DNA of 18,033 nt from Bacilli bacterium (GTDB taxonomy: Bacteria; Bacillota_I; Bacilli_A; RF39; UBA660), in the NCBI GenBank assembly GCA_017470045.1, contig JAFUFG010000094.1, positions 1 through 18,033 on the forward strand. The letters run 5' to 3'. Below the pieces are notes generated by a model. That model worked only from the letters and a program-made list of their open reading frames with translations. It had not been told where the DNA came from and did no database searches. The translations under genes and the position numbers were made by a program. Of this stretch, positions 1 through 7,521 are shown piece by piece. The number at the start of each line of letters is the position of its first letter. Within the stretch, counting starts at the first letter, position 1.

Positions 1-2324
1 ACTCCATTGGAAGCATTTACAAAAGTAATATTATCTTGAGTAGATTCTTTTGTTATTGAAACACATCCAGAGTGGCCTGAAATGTAAGATGATCCTCCGG
101 AACCACTTACATGAAATGCTCCTGCTCCTGCGTAATATCCACTTCCACCAGTTAATCTTAATCCAGCATTTGTTCTACCAAACATTCCGTAATAATTATT
201 TTGACTATATGTAATGTAGCAATGACCTCCTGCGATTTGAGATGCACCATTACAATATCCACCTGTATCTTCTGTACTGGTTTCTGTTAAATAGACTCCT
301 ATACCATCATAACCTATGAGTCCACCGGCATCTCCACCATTCCATTTTCCATAGCCACCACCACGGGTTCCAACTCCGCCGCCACCAGCAGCGACCATTA
401 TTCTAGATTTTAATGATTCAAAATTGTCCCATGTACTTTTTACTACTCTTACATCTGTTGATCCTCCGCCACCAGCACCATAATCTTTTGCAATACTCGG
501 ATCTCCAGTCTTTCCTGTTGGACCATCTATTCCATTATAGGCGTTATATCTAGCATTTCCACCGACATATAGATATAATGGGGTGTTTTTTGAAAGAGTA
601 ATAGTTCCACTAGTATACGCCCCTTTTCCGCCTTCTTTTTCATCAAAATCATATCCGCTTGCTCCCCATAGTTCTACTTTGTATATTCCATTGTAAGGAG
701 CTATAAATGTTTGTACATCACCAGTATAATCAAATGTATACTCTGGTATTTCTTCTAAGAAGGTTATTTTAGCAAATCCATTTCCGGTGTTACCTTTCAT
801 AGTACTAGTACCATCCTGTGTTGGCATTCCAACAACTTCTGTTCCTACTTCTGTAGTCCATTCATATCCTTTTCCGTCAATCATCTTAGTATCTGTAAAA
901 ATACGATTACTATAATGTTTACTACAATTGATATCTGTATTATAACCATTTGAATTAAATGTAGAAGAGTCTGTACTATCACATGAAACACCGTTGGAGT
1001 CATCATTAAATATAAGATTATCTGATACAGAAGATTCTTTAACTGCAACACATCCTGCATGTCCGGATATAAAAGAAGAACCTCCTCCTGCAGAACCTTG
1101 ATCATTCCCTCCACTACCGGAGCCTCCTGCAAAATATCCATTTGCTCCTGGAGCACCCCATTCGTGATACGTAAGATTACCAAGTCCGAATGATTGTCCA
1201 CTGATTTGTGTAGCTTTTCCACCAGCAACAGCACCAGCTCCACCATTTATTCCAGCATAACTGACCAGACCACCTCCAGCTCCTCCAGGATGAGAAACTG
1301 TAGAATTGGTTCCACCTGCCATACCACCGGCACCAGCAACCATAATTCTAGTTTTTAAGCTATCAAAATCATCCCAATTACCAGAAACTGTTCTAATATC
1401 AGTAGAACCTGAGGAATATACCGCATATTTTGTATAATTTGACGCATTAAACTTTGAGGTATTCTGATTTTTTCTTCCAACGTAGACATATAGTTTTTCG
1501 CCTTTTACGAGATAGATTTTACCAGAGGTATAACCACCTTCTCCTCCAGAACCTGCTTTATCATTTCCGCCAGAGCCCCATAACTCTACTTTGTAGTAGC
1601 CTGTCTTTGGAACTGTAAATGTTTGATAATCTCCTGTATAACTAAATGTATATTCATTTCCGTTTAAATACTCTTCAAAAGCAAAATCAAGAGTTAATGC
1701 TGTTTGATTGATTGTTCTTTTTAAAAGTGTAATTCTAGAAAATCCATTTCCTTCTTTTGCTTGATTAACTCTTGGCTCTGCAGATGTCGAATTTGTTGAA
1801 AGTGTTCTAATATCGTTTTCTGGTGTTTCTTCACATTTATAGCAATACATTTTTTTATCAAATAAGGAGTTATTTCCGATGTATCCAGAACCACCGCCGC
1901 CACCTCCAACATAGACGGTGCTTCCTCCTCCGAAGTATCCTCCTCCTCCGGCTCCACCACCGCATACGCCAGATAAGCAGGAGTTGGCACCAAGTCCAAA
2001 CACTCCTGGAGATCCGTCTCCGTATTGAGTTTGATAATCACCTGCTAAGGTTGCTCCTGTACCACCTTCCGTTTGTGTTCCTCCAGTAGCTGGAGTCGCA
2101 ACTGCGTTATTGTAGCCATATGCTCCAGAAGTACCCTTGTATCCTCCTCCGGAACCACCTAGATGTCTTTCTCCACCGGCTCCGCCACCTGCTACTATTA
2201 ATAAGTGGTCCACTTTATTCTCATATGTAGAAAGTAGTCCTGAATCATATCCAATGTGAGTTGCTCCTCCTGCTTGGACATCTCCACTTGCTCCAACACC
2301 ATTAAATTTTCTTTCTCTAACGAC
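1..2324 (-). pseudogene. Glycine-rich surface protein, in-frame continuation after a premature TAA (runs off window)
   Basis: Reading the minus strand in the frame of the preceding gene, every codon from 2324 down to the window edge is open: 774 codons without a stop. It completes the glycine-rich module begun before the TAA. Two more modules begin near 1660 and 750, each opening with a YTFxYTG...FTxP..G.YKVELWG signature. They continue through LYVYVGR/LYLYVGG, SLK(T/S)RIMVA(A/G)GG and GGSSFISGHAGC-like segments. I see no in-frame start with a ribosome site just after the TAA, so the stretch would be translated only by readthrough, or not at all. The intact frame over such a length argues that the interruption is recent or artificial. 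The family is the ALK-like/bacterial Gly-rich domain type. Its role is unknown, probably a cell-surface or extracellular matrix component. The true C-terminus lies beyond position 1. Confidence 0.75.
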
Positions 2325-3842
2325 TTATTTTCCCCCTTTTTCATGTCCTTTTTCGCCTACGTTTATATATAATGATGTGTTCTTTGTTAATCGAATATTT
2401 CCAACAGCGTATCCTCCATATCCACCGATACCAGAGTTGTAGAAAGCACCTCCTTGAGCTCCCCATACTTCTAGTTTATAGATTCCAGTGTATGGTGTTG
2501 TGAAAGTTTGCTCTCCTCCAGTATAGTCGAAATCAAAATCGCTATTGTCTTGAATTTTTCTTTTTAATGTTATTTTTGCGTAACCGTTACCTTCTTTAGC
2601 ATACTTGCTAGTTGGAGTTTCCGAATGGTTGTCGGTTGTGACTGTTTTTGTAGATTCATCCTCTGATTCAGTACAGTTATAACAATACATTACTTTATTT
2701 GATAAAATAGTATTCCCAATATAACCAGATCCTCCAGGACCAGAAGCATTACTATATTTTCCCCTTACACTGCTGGCAAAGCCACCATAGTAGCCGCCTC
2801 CGCCGCCACCATTTCCTTCTGCTCCACAACTGCTGCTGTTTTTAGTTACAGCATTCGTTCCTTTCCCAAATAATTGATTTCCAGTTTTAGTTTGCCCTCC
2901 AGAAGCACTATTAGCTGTATCGGGATAATTATGTCCAACATTTCCTTCAATACCACCTCCTGAGCCTCCAGAGTATCCTTGCCAATTATTGCCGCAGACA
3001 CCTCCTCCGCCTCCAGCAACGATATAAATAGAATCTTGATATTGTTCTAGTTCTTTTAGTAAACCTTTTGAAGTTGAGATATGAGTAGCTCCTCCGCCAC
3101 CACTTCCATTTGGATAGCTTGATCCATCCGACTTTACAACACCTTTACTTCCTGCTCCGCCTCCATTATATCCTCCTGTAAGTGTTGTTATATCTCCTCC
3201 CTGTCCACCTACGTTAATGTAGATCTTTTTATTTTTCTTTAAATAGATTGTTCCTTTTGAATATCCTCCATATCCACCATTTGTAGTTCCTCCTTGGGCT
3301 CCCCATACTTCTAGTGTGTATTCTCCATCATATGGAACTGTGAATACTTGTTCGCTTCCGGTATAGTCAAATGTATACTCTTTTGTTTCGTATACATCAT
3401 CTTCTTCTACTACGGTTACATTATTCGTAAATTTAATCGTAAAAGTCTTTTCTGTGTGAGGTTCTACAATATTTCCAATAGAAGCATCTACTAACTCGTA
3501 TTTAACATTTTTATTGTTATAAGAGGATTCTAGGATGTCTGTTATTTTATAACGTTTGTCGGATACATTCGAAATCGTTACTTCGTATGTTACGGATGAT
3601 GCTTGTCTTGGTAGACTTACATCCATCGATACAGAATCTACCGTATATTCTGAATTTGTATTTTCGTAACCATTGTATTCGGATTCTAAGAGACGGATGT
3701 TTGTGATACGGATGTCTTTTGATACTCTAAGGTACGCATCTCCGTTGATAAATAGATTCGTATTGAAAGATGCGAATGTTACGGTGATAAACATTAATAA
3801 AACTAAAATTGTATAGAAACGATTCCATTTAAGTTTCTTCAT
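2325..3842 (-). CDS. Glycine-rich modular surface protein, N-terminal part ending at an in-frame TAA
   Basis: 505 codons. The ATG at 3842 is chosen because AGGAGG (3851-3856) sits exactly 8 nt upstream. The GTG at 3851 and ATG at 3848 overlap or crowd that site. Residues about 8-25 form a hydrophobic signal or anchor segment (FYTILVLLMFITVTFASF). Residues about 30-150 are a beta-rich, non-repetitive region. A first glycine-rich module starts near residue 154 (EYTFDYTG...FTVPYDGEYTLEVWGAQGG) and ends with CYNC and GNGYAKITL segments. A second starts near residue 435 and is cut by TAA after GHEKGGK. The same frame continues to the window edge, so this is the front of one much larger gene. An extended -10 promoter lies immediately upstream. 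The predicted product is secreted or membrane-anchored; its function is not established. Glycine codons make it visibly richer in GC than its neighbours. Confidence 0.8.
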   Translation of the reverse strand: MKKLKWNRFYTILVLLMFITVTFASFNTNLFINGDAYLRVSKDIRITNIRLLESEYNGYENTNSEYTVDSVSMDVSLPRQASSVTYEVTISNVSDKRYKITDILESSYNNKNVKYELVDASIGNIVEPHTEKTFTIKFTNNVTVVEEDDVYETKEYTFDYTGSEQVFTVPYDGEYTLEVWGAQGGTTNGGYGGYSKGTIYLKKNKKIYINVGGQGGDITTLTGGYNGGGAGSKGVVKSDGSSYPNGSGGGGATHISTSKGLLKELEQYQDSIYIVAGGGGGVCGNNWQGYSGGSGGGIEGNVGHNYPDTANSASGGQTKTGNQLFGKGTNAVTKNSSSCGAEGNGGGGGGYYGGFASSVRGKYSNASGPGGSGYIGNTILSNKVMYCYNCTESEDESTKTVTTDNHSETPTSKYAKEGNGYAKITLKRKIQDNSDFDFDYTGGEQTFTTPYTGIYKLEVWGAQGGAFYNSGIGGYGGYAVGNIRLTKNTSLYINVGEKGHEKGGK

Positions 3843-3883
3843 GTTCATCACCTCCTATTTTTTTCTATTTTTACTCATAATAT

Positions 3884-3892
3884 ATTATACCA
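3884..3892 (-). promoter_or_regulatory. Extended -10 promoter for the glycine-rich gene
   Basis: On the minus strand the sequence reads TGGTATAAT, a perfect TATAAT hexamer preceded by the TGn extension. It lies about 40 nt before the chosen ATG. No good -35 is present at 16-18 nt, which fits an extended -10 promoter. The gene is therefore likely transcribed separately from the beta-helix gene, whose terminator lies just upstream. Confidence 0.6.
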
Positions 3893-3923
3893 TGAAACAC
3901 AATAACATTTGTGAAAACGAAAC

Positions 3924-3957
3924 AAAAAAAGAGAGATAGATGACTATATCGCTTTTT
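3924..3957 (-). terminator. Imperfect intrinsic terminator of the beta-helix gene
   Basis: Minus-strand AAAGCGATATAG and CTATCTCTCTTT pair around a TCAT loop with about 10 of 12 positions matched, then a run of seven T. The stem starts directly at the TAA stop of the beta-helix gene. The mismatches make its strength uncertain. Confidence 0.55.
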
Positions 3958-5899
3958 AATTTATTGCTTTACCATTTACGTATAATTTATATCCATTGAA
4001 GTCGATATTGGAATAGTCTGTATTTTCATCTTCTAGACTTGTTACATAACTATCTCCTGTCAAAGTAATTTTAGAGTTTTTATCTAATTTTAAAGTGATT
4101 TCTTTTGCAGAATTATCTGCATTAATTTTTCCTTTAAAAGTAGATTTTGAAAGAGTAAGTTTTAGAGTGGAAATATTATCTACTTCAATGTTACCAATTA
4201 ACTCTTGGTTTGTAGCATTAAATTCTAAGTTTCCTCCGTTTGATCCAGATTTTCCCCATTCATCTGTTCCTTTAATACTAATCAATTTATTACTTCCATA
4301 ATTTAATTTTGTATTAGTTAAGTTTACTACTGCATCTGTATTTGTTACGAAGAACATTGGTGCAGATTTATAGTAATCGGAATCTTTTCGAATGGTTAAA
4401 GTAGAATCTTTTGCGGTAAATGTTCCAGTACCTTCACTAGCATCTCCGCTCATGGATTGGTAAATCATGATTCCTGCTTGATCGGTATCTCCACGATTTC
4501 CTTTTCCACTAGCTTCTAGTTTTGATTTTGTAACAGTAGCGGAATTTTTTCCTTCGATAACTACCATTTGAGAACCGTTTGCAGTTCCTGTAGTATTTTC
4601 AATTGAGATATCTCCTGTTGAATAAATTACTGGAGAACCACTACCATTTGTTTCTAATTTTGAGTTTTTCGCAATAACAGTTCCTTCTCCTCTATCGGTT
4701 GCTAATGTTGCACAAGATCCACCTTGAGTCGTGATGGTTACATTATCTGCTTCAATGTAACCTCCGTAAGTTGCATCTAATCCACGAGAGGAAGATTCTC
4801 CTGTTGTTGTGATTGTTGTATCACTAATATAAATTTTTGAGTTTTCCCCTGTTGAGAATACTGCATTACTTCCTTTTGCAGAAGTTTTAATGGTACTATT
4901 TTTAATGGTTGCGGTAGAGTTTTCTTTTACTAAGATTCCTGCGTTTACTCCGTAAAATTCAGAGTTTTCTGTATTGGTAGAATCTCCTGACTTTTTATTT
5001 ACCATTGCATTGGTAATGGTTGCATTACCACCATTTTGTACTAGTATTGCAGATTCATCTTCTGTACTAGATTCATAAGTACTTTTTAATGTTTTTTTAC
5101 CTGTTACTGTAGTCGCACCTGTTGCTTTTACGGAACTTGTAGATGCGGATTGTGTAGTAGTATTATTCTTTGTAAAGAATTTCTTTGTTACTACTCCATC
5201 CGTATAAGTTAATCCTGTTGTGATTAAAACAGAAGCTAAACCTACAATTAATACTTTGTCCATACTACTAAATGTTTCTTTGAATGATTTCTTATTAAAG
5301 TTAGACATTAATAAGTACATAATCGTTAATCCGATTAATAAACTTTCAATTCCAAATACTACATAATATACAGTACTGATATTTGATGTAGATTCAGTAG
5401 TTGTTTGTTCTCCTGGAAATCCGCCTTGCATATTACCATCCATATTTCTATCTGGCATTTCTCCATTAGGCATTTCTGGTGGAGTACCTCCGTCTTCACT
5501 GTTTTCTCCATCTGGTTTTTCTGGTGGAGTCATATCGTTACTGTCGGAATTATCACTTGAATTACGATTTCCTGGACGTTGTCCTCTTTGTCCTTTATTT
5601 GTATCAGATGAATCGCTTGATCCATCTTCTCTCATCATAGGTCCTCCGAATCTTCTTTCTTTTACGTTACTATTTTCGGTTGAACCATCATTATTTGCTT
5701 TTTCCATATCTGGTGATTGTCCATTATTATCACCACTAGGCATATCTGGTGGAGTACCACCTTGCATCATTCCACTATTATTACTTGTTGTAGTAGTTGA
5801 TTGTATCGAACTTCCTGCTAGATACATTGTTAAAATACTTGCTCCTACTAGTAATACGAGAATGATACTCATAAGTATATTTTTCATCTTTCTAGACAT
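3956..5899 (-). CDS. Membrane-anchored beta-helix surface protein with three TM segments
   Basis: 647 residues. Residues about 7-29 form a signal-anchor. Residues 30-175 are low-complexity, rich in Pro, Met, Gly, Asn, Ser and Asp, with repeated PPDMP/PPEMP motifs. Hydrophobic helices at about 176-198 and 215-233 flank a short basic loop (NKKSFKE). Residues about 240-647 are Thr/Ser/Asn-rich short beta repeats (ATITNA, ATIKNSTIKT, IYISDTTITT, GTVIAKNSKLETNG, ATVTKSKLEASG), typical of a right-handed parallel beta-helix (pectate-lyase-like or adhesin-like fold). The predicted topology puts both the low-complexity linker and the beta-helix outside the cell. Possible roles are adhesion or carbohydrate binding; I see no catalytic motif. 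It lies just downstream of a two-component operon, behind a complex leader with repeated operator-like sequences, which suggests that system controls it. The ATG at 5899 follows GGGAG at 9 nt. Confidence 0.8.
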   Translation of the reverse strand: MSRKMKNILMSIILVLLVGASILTMYLAGSSIQSTTTTSNNSGMMQGGTPPDMPSGDNNGQSPDMEKANNDGSTENSNVKERRFGGPMMREDGSSDSSDTNKGQRGQRPGNRNSSDNSDSNDMTPPEKPDGENSEDGGTPPEMPNGEMPDRNMDGNMQGGFPGEQTTTESTSNISTVYYVVFGIESLLIGLTIMYLLMSNFNKKSFKETFSSMDKVLIVGLASVLITTGLTYTDGVVTKKFFTKNNTTTQSASTSSVKATGATTVTGKKTLKSTYESSTEDESAILVQNGGNATITNAMVNKKSGDSTNTENSEFYGVNAGILVKENSTATIKNSTIKTSAKGSNAVFSTGENSKIYISDTTITTTGESSSRGLDATYGGYIEADNVTITTQGGSCATLATDRGEGTVIAKNSKLETNGSGSPVIYSTGDISIENTTGTANGSQMVVIEGKNSATVTKSKLEASGKGNRGDTDQAGIMIYQSMSGDASEGTGTFTAKDSTLTIRKDSDYYKSAPMFFVTNTDAVVNLTNTKLNYGSNKLISIKGTDEWGKSGSNGGNLEFNATNQELIGNIEVDNISTLKLTLSKSTFKGKINADNSAKEITLKLDKNSKITLTGDSYVTSLEDENTDYSNIDFNGYKLYVNGKAIN

Positions 5900-5926
5900 C
5901 TATATCATCTCCCTATTCTTTATTTA

Positions 5927-5959
5927 TTATATTGAATATTTTCTCTTTTTTCTAATCAT
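5927..5959 (-). CDS. Possible 10-residue leader peptide (MIRKKRKYSI), micro-ORF D
   Basis: ATG at 5957-5959 is preceded by AAGGTGAT, as good a ribosome site as those of the real genes, and is read for 10 codons to TAA. The product is strongly basic. Its start region closely matches another micro-start at 6014-6016 (shared GAATAAGGTGATA core), so the two look like duplicates. It ends 28 nt before the beta-helix ATG. Expression and function are unproven. Confidence 0.3.
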   Translation of the reverse strand: MIRKKRKYSI

Positions 5960-6007
5960 TTATCACCTTATTCTTTTTCTTATTTTTACTATGTGCACTT
6001 ATTTTTA

Positions 6008-6016
6008 TTAAGTCAT
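6008..6016 (-). other. Minimal SD-start-stop unit (ATG-Thr-stop), micro-ORF C
   Basis: AAGGTGATAG precedes ATG ACT TAA. The ribosome site is strong, but the frame has only two codons. It is one of the series of start-like sequences in the beta-helix leader. It could load and release ribosomes, or be a decayed duplicate of a start region. Confidence 0.25.
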
Positions 6017-6051
6017 CTATCACCTTATTCCTTTTTTCTATTTTTCTATAT

Positions 6052-6072
6052 TAACCAGTGACCAGTTGGTTA
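6052..6072. promoter_or_regulatory. Inverted repeat, possible operator, in the beta-helix leader
   Basis: Arms TAACCA (6052-6057) and TGGTTA (6067-6072) are separated by 9 bp. The hexamer ACCAGT also occurs twice in tandem (6054-6059 and 6061-6066). It is the most GC-rich spot in an otherwise very AT-rich leader. The size and symmetry would suit a TetR- or MarR-like dimer, but no such regulator is encoded in this window. It could also be an RNA hairpin with a 6-bp stem. Confidence 0.35.
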
Positions 6073-6090
6073 TTCCTACTTTATGTTTTA

Positions 6091-6105
6091 TTAAATATTA
6101 ATCAT
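6091..6105 (-). other. Four-codon micro-ORF B (MINI) with a strong ribosome site
   Basis: AGGAGATGATAG precedes ATG ATT AAT ATT TAA on the minus strand. It lies between the inverted repeat and the second direct-repeat copy in the beta-helix leader. It is too short to be a functional protein; any role would be translational. Confidence 0.25.
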
Positions 6106-6149
6106 CTATCATCTCCTCTTTTTTCTTAATACATCTATATCTTAAATAT

Positions 6150-6171
6150 GTAATATTAAATGAACCTTAAA
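6150..6171 (-). repeat. 22-nt direct repeat, copy 2 (candidate response-regulator site)
   Basis: On the minus strand this is two 11-nt halves, TTTAAGGTTCA and TTTAATATTAC. It matches copy 1 (6234-6255) at 19 of 22 positions. Adjacent 11-nt direct half-sites are the usual binding format of OmpR/PhoB-family regulators, and one is encoded just upstream. A TATAGA hexamer follows about 10 nt later, so activation from this site is plausible. Confidence 0.5.
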
Positions 6172-6199
6172 TTTTATTCTTTTTTTCTATTTTTTTCAT
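6167..6199 (-). CDS. Possible 10-residue leader peptide (MKKIEKKNKI), micro-ORF A
   Basis: ATG at 6197-6199 follows GGAAGTGATAG and is read for 10 codons to TAA at 6167-6169. It is Lys-rich and runs into the second copy of the 22-nt repeat. It is the first of four SD-preceded micro-starts ahead of the beta-helix gene. The A-rich coding may simply reflect base composition. Confidence 0.3.
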   Translation of the reverse strand: MKKIEKKNKI

Positions 6200-6233
6200 C
6201 TATCACTTCCTTTGTTGTATTCATAGTAAAACT

Positions 6234-6255
6234 CTAATATTAAATGAAAATTAAA
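6234..6255 (-). repeat. 22-nt direct repeat, copy 1 (candidate response-regulator site)
   Basis: On the minus strand the halves are TTTAATTTTCA and TTTAATATTAG. The copy starts within the 3' arm and tail of the histidine-kinase terminator, 84 bp upstream of copy 2. TACTAT follows about 7 nt later and could serve as a -10. Its placement between the kinase gene and the beta-helix gene fits control of the latter by the former's partner. Confidence 0.5.
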
Positions 6256-6282
6256 AGAAGTAATTTTTTTCAATTACTTCTT
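6247..6282 (-). terminator. Intrinsic terminator of the NACHT/two-component operon
   Basis: The minus-strand arms AAGAAGTAATT (6272-6282) and AATTACTTCTT (6255-6265) pair perfectly for 11 bp around a 6-nt GAAAAA loop. A T-rich tail follows (TTAATTTT). The TAA stop of the kinase is inside the first arm. The stem is AT-rich, so efficiency is uncertain. Any readthrough would carry transcription into the beta-helix leader. Confidence 0.7.
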
Positions 6283-7521
6283 AAATGTTATTTGGAATGT
6301 TGTAAAGCCATTCTCAGAATATGCTTTAATCGTTCCATTATGTTTTATTACAATGTTTTTCGCAATGGCTAAACCTAGGCCATAACGATTGTCATTTCGA
6401 TTTCTTGATTCATCATCACGATAGAATCTTTCAAATATTTTTTCTTCCATTCCTTTTGGAAATGGTTTTCCTTTATTGGAGATTTCTAATACAATCTTAT
6501 TTCGATTGGATAAATTAATACGAATTTGTCCATTTTCTTCTGGACTATGTTTTATCGCATTATCTAGAATAATCGAAACTAATTGTTTTAGTTCTTCTCC
6601 ATTGGAATTTATTTTAATATCGTCTTCTATATTACTTACTAAATCGATATTCTTTTCAAAGCAAATACTTTCGAATGTTAGAGATTGTTTTTCTACAATC
6701 TTTGATAAGTTATTCATCGTATAACTTTCTTTATTATCGTTTTCGCTTCTTGCAAGATCTAATAAATTCTTAATTAGATTTGACATTCTTTCTGTTTCAT
6801 TCGAAATGTTATCTAACCATTTTTTCTTTTTATCTACTTCGTATGTTTCTAGATTGGACATAATGACTGCAATTGGTGTTTTTAATTCATGCGATGCATC
6901 TGCAATAAACTGTCTTTGTTTTTCAAAACTTTCTTCTACTGGTCTTGTAATCCATTTCGTAATAATCATAGCAATTAGTACGATTAAGACATCTGCTAGT
7001 AAAAAGATAATGATAGAACTGATTAAATTACTTCTTAGGTCTTCTTCTACTTCTTGATTATCTACAATGATTAGAGACTCTCCTTCTATATACTTATAGG
7101 CATATCTCGTTGTATAAAGATTTCCTATTTTTTGATTTGGAATATCTTTTTGACTAAGTATTTTAGTTGCGAATTTCTTTACCTCTTTGGTTGCAGAAGA
7201 TTCGGAATGAGAGATAATTTGTTCTATTTCTTTATTCTCATTTATTTCTATCGTATAGACTACTGCATCCATAAACATTCGATTATTATCTTTCATCTCT
7301 GGAGGTTCCATATCTTCTAATGGTTTTTCTTCTCCCTCTGGTAATTCTCTTTTTTGAATGTCATTCTTCATTGGGCCTTGATGCATTCTATTTAAAGTAT
7401 CTTCTACTTTATGATAAGAATTAAAGTATGCTTGTACATTAAAGATTAATAAAATGGTTACTAAGAAGGAGAACAATATTAATGAGATTGTCCAAAAGAC
7501 TTTATTTCTTAATTTATTCAT
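6274..7521 (-). CDS. Membrane sensor histidine kinase
   Basis: 415 residues from the ATG at 7521. That start has GGAGG 6 nt upstream and overlaps the 3' end of the regulator gene by 8 nt; the in-frame ATG at 7545 has the ribosome site inside it. TM1 is about residues 7-29, and an extracellular domain of about 135 residues follows, including an acidic Pro/Met stretch (EPPEM). TM2 is about 166-188. No clear HAMP follows; the chain goes almost directly to the dimerisation helix with phospho-acceptor His211 (FIADASHELKTP). The ATPase has an N box (LDNAIKHSPE, near 319-328), a G1-like NKGKPFPKG, an F box (FERFYR) and a G2 box (YGLGLAIAK, near 380-388). It phosphorylates the OmpR-type regulator encoded immediately upstream. 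The signal is unknown. Confidence 0.93.
   Translation of the reverse strand: MNKLRNKVFWTISLILFSFLVTILLIFNVQAYFNSYHKVEDTLNRMHQGPMKNDIQKRELPEGEEKPLEDMEPPEMKDNNRMFMDAVVYTIEINENKEIEQIISHSESSATKEVKKFATKILSQKDIPNQKIGNLYTTRYAYKYIEGESLIIVDNQEVEEDLRSNLISSIIIFLLADVLIVLIAMIITKWITRPVEESFEKQRQFIADASHELKTPIAVIMSNLETYEVDKKKKWLDNISNETERMSNLIKNLLDLARSENDNKESYTMNNLSKIVEKQSLTFESICFEKNIDLVSNIEDDIKINSNGEELKQLVSIILDNAIKHSPEENGQIRINLSNRNKIVLEISNKGKPFPKGMEEKIFERFYRDDESRNRNDNRYGLGLAIAKNIVIKHNGTIKAYSENGFTTFQITFKK

Noticed and set aside
881..2089. Short open frames on both strands within the glycine-rich region
   Set aside because: They are in other frames of the long glycine-rich reading frame, with hydrophobic or low-complexity translations caused by GGN codons.
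2325..2327. TAA reassigned to an amino acid genome-wide
   Set aside because: Other genes here (NACHT, regulator, kinase, beta-helix) end at TAA at sensible lengths, followed by terminators or overlapping starts.
2325..2345. Frameshift at the A5G5A4 stretch splitting the glycine-rich gene
   Set aside because: The downstream sequence continues in the same frame as the TAA; landmarks at 663 and 1578 confirm it. The break is a stop codon, not a frame change.
5900..6246. CRISPR-like array or integrated repeat element in the beta-helix leader
   Set aside because: The repeated units are ribosome-site-like and irregular in spacing and length; there are no constant repeats with unique spacers.
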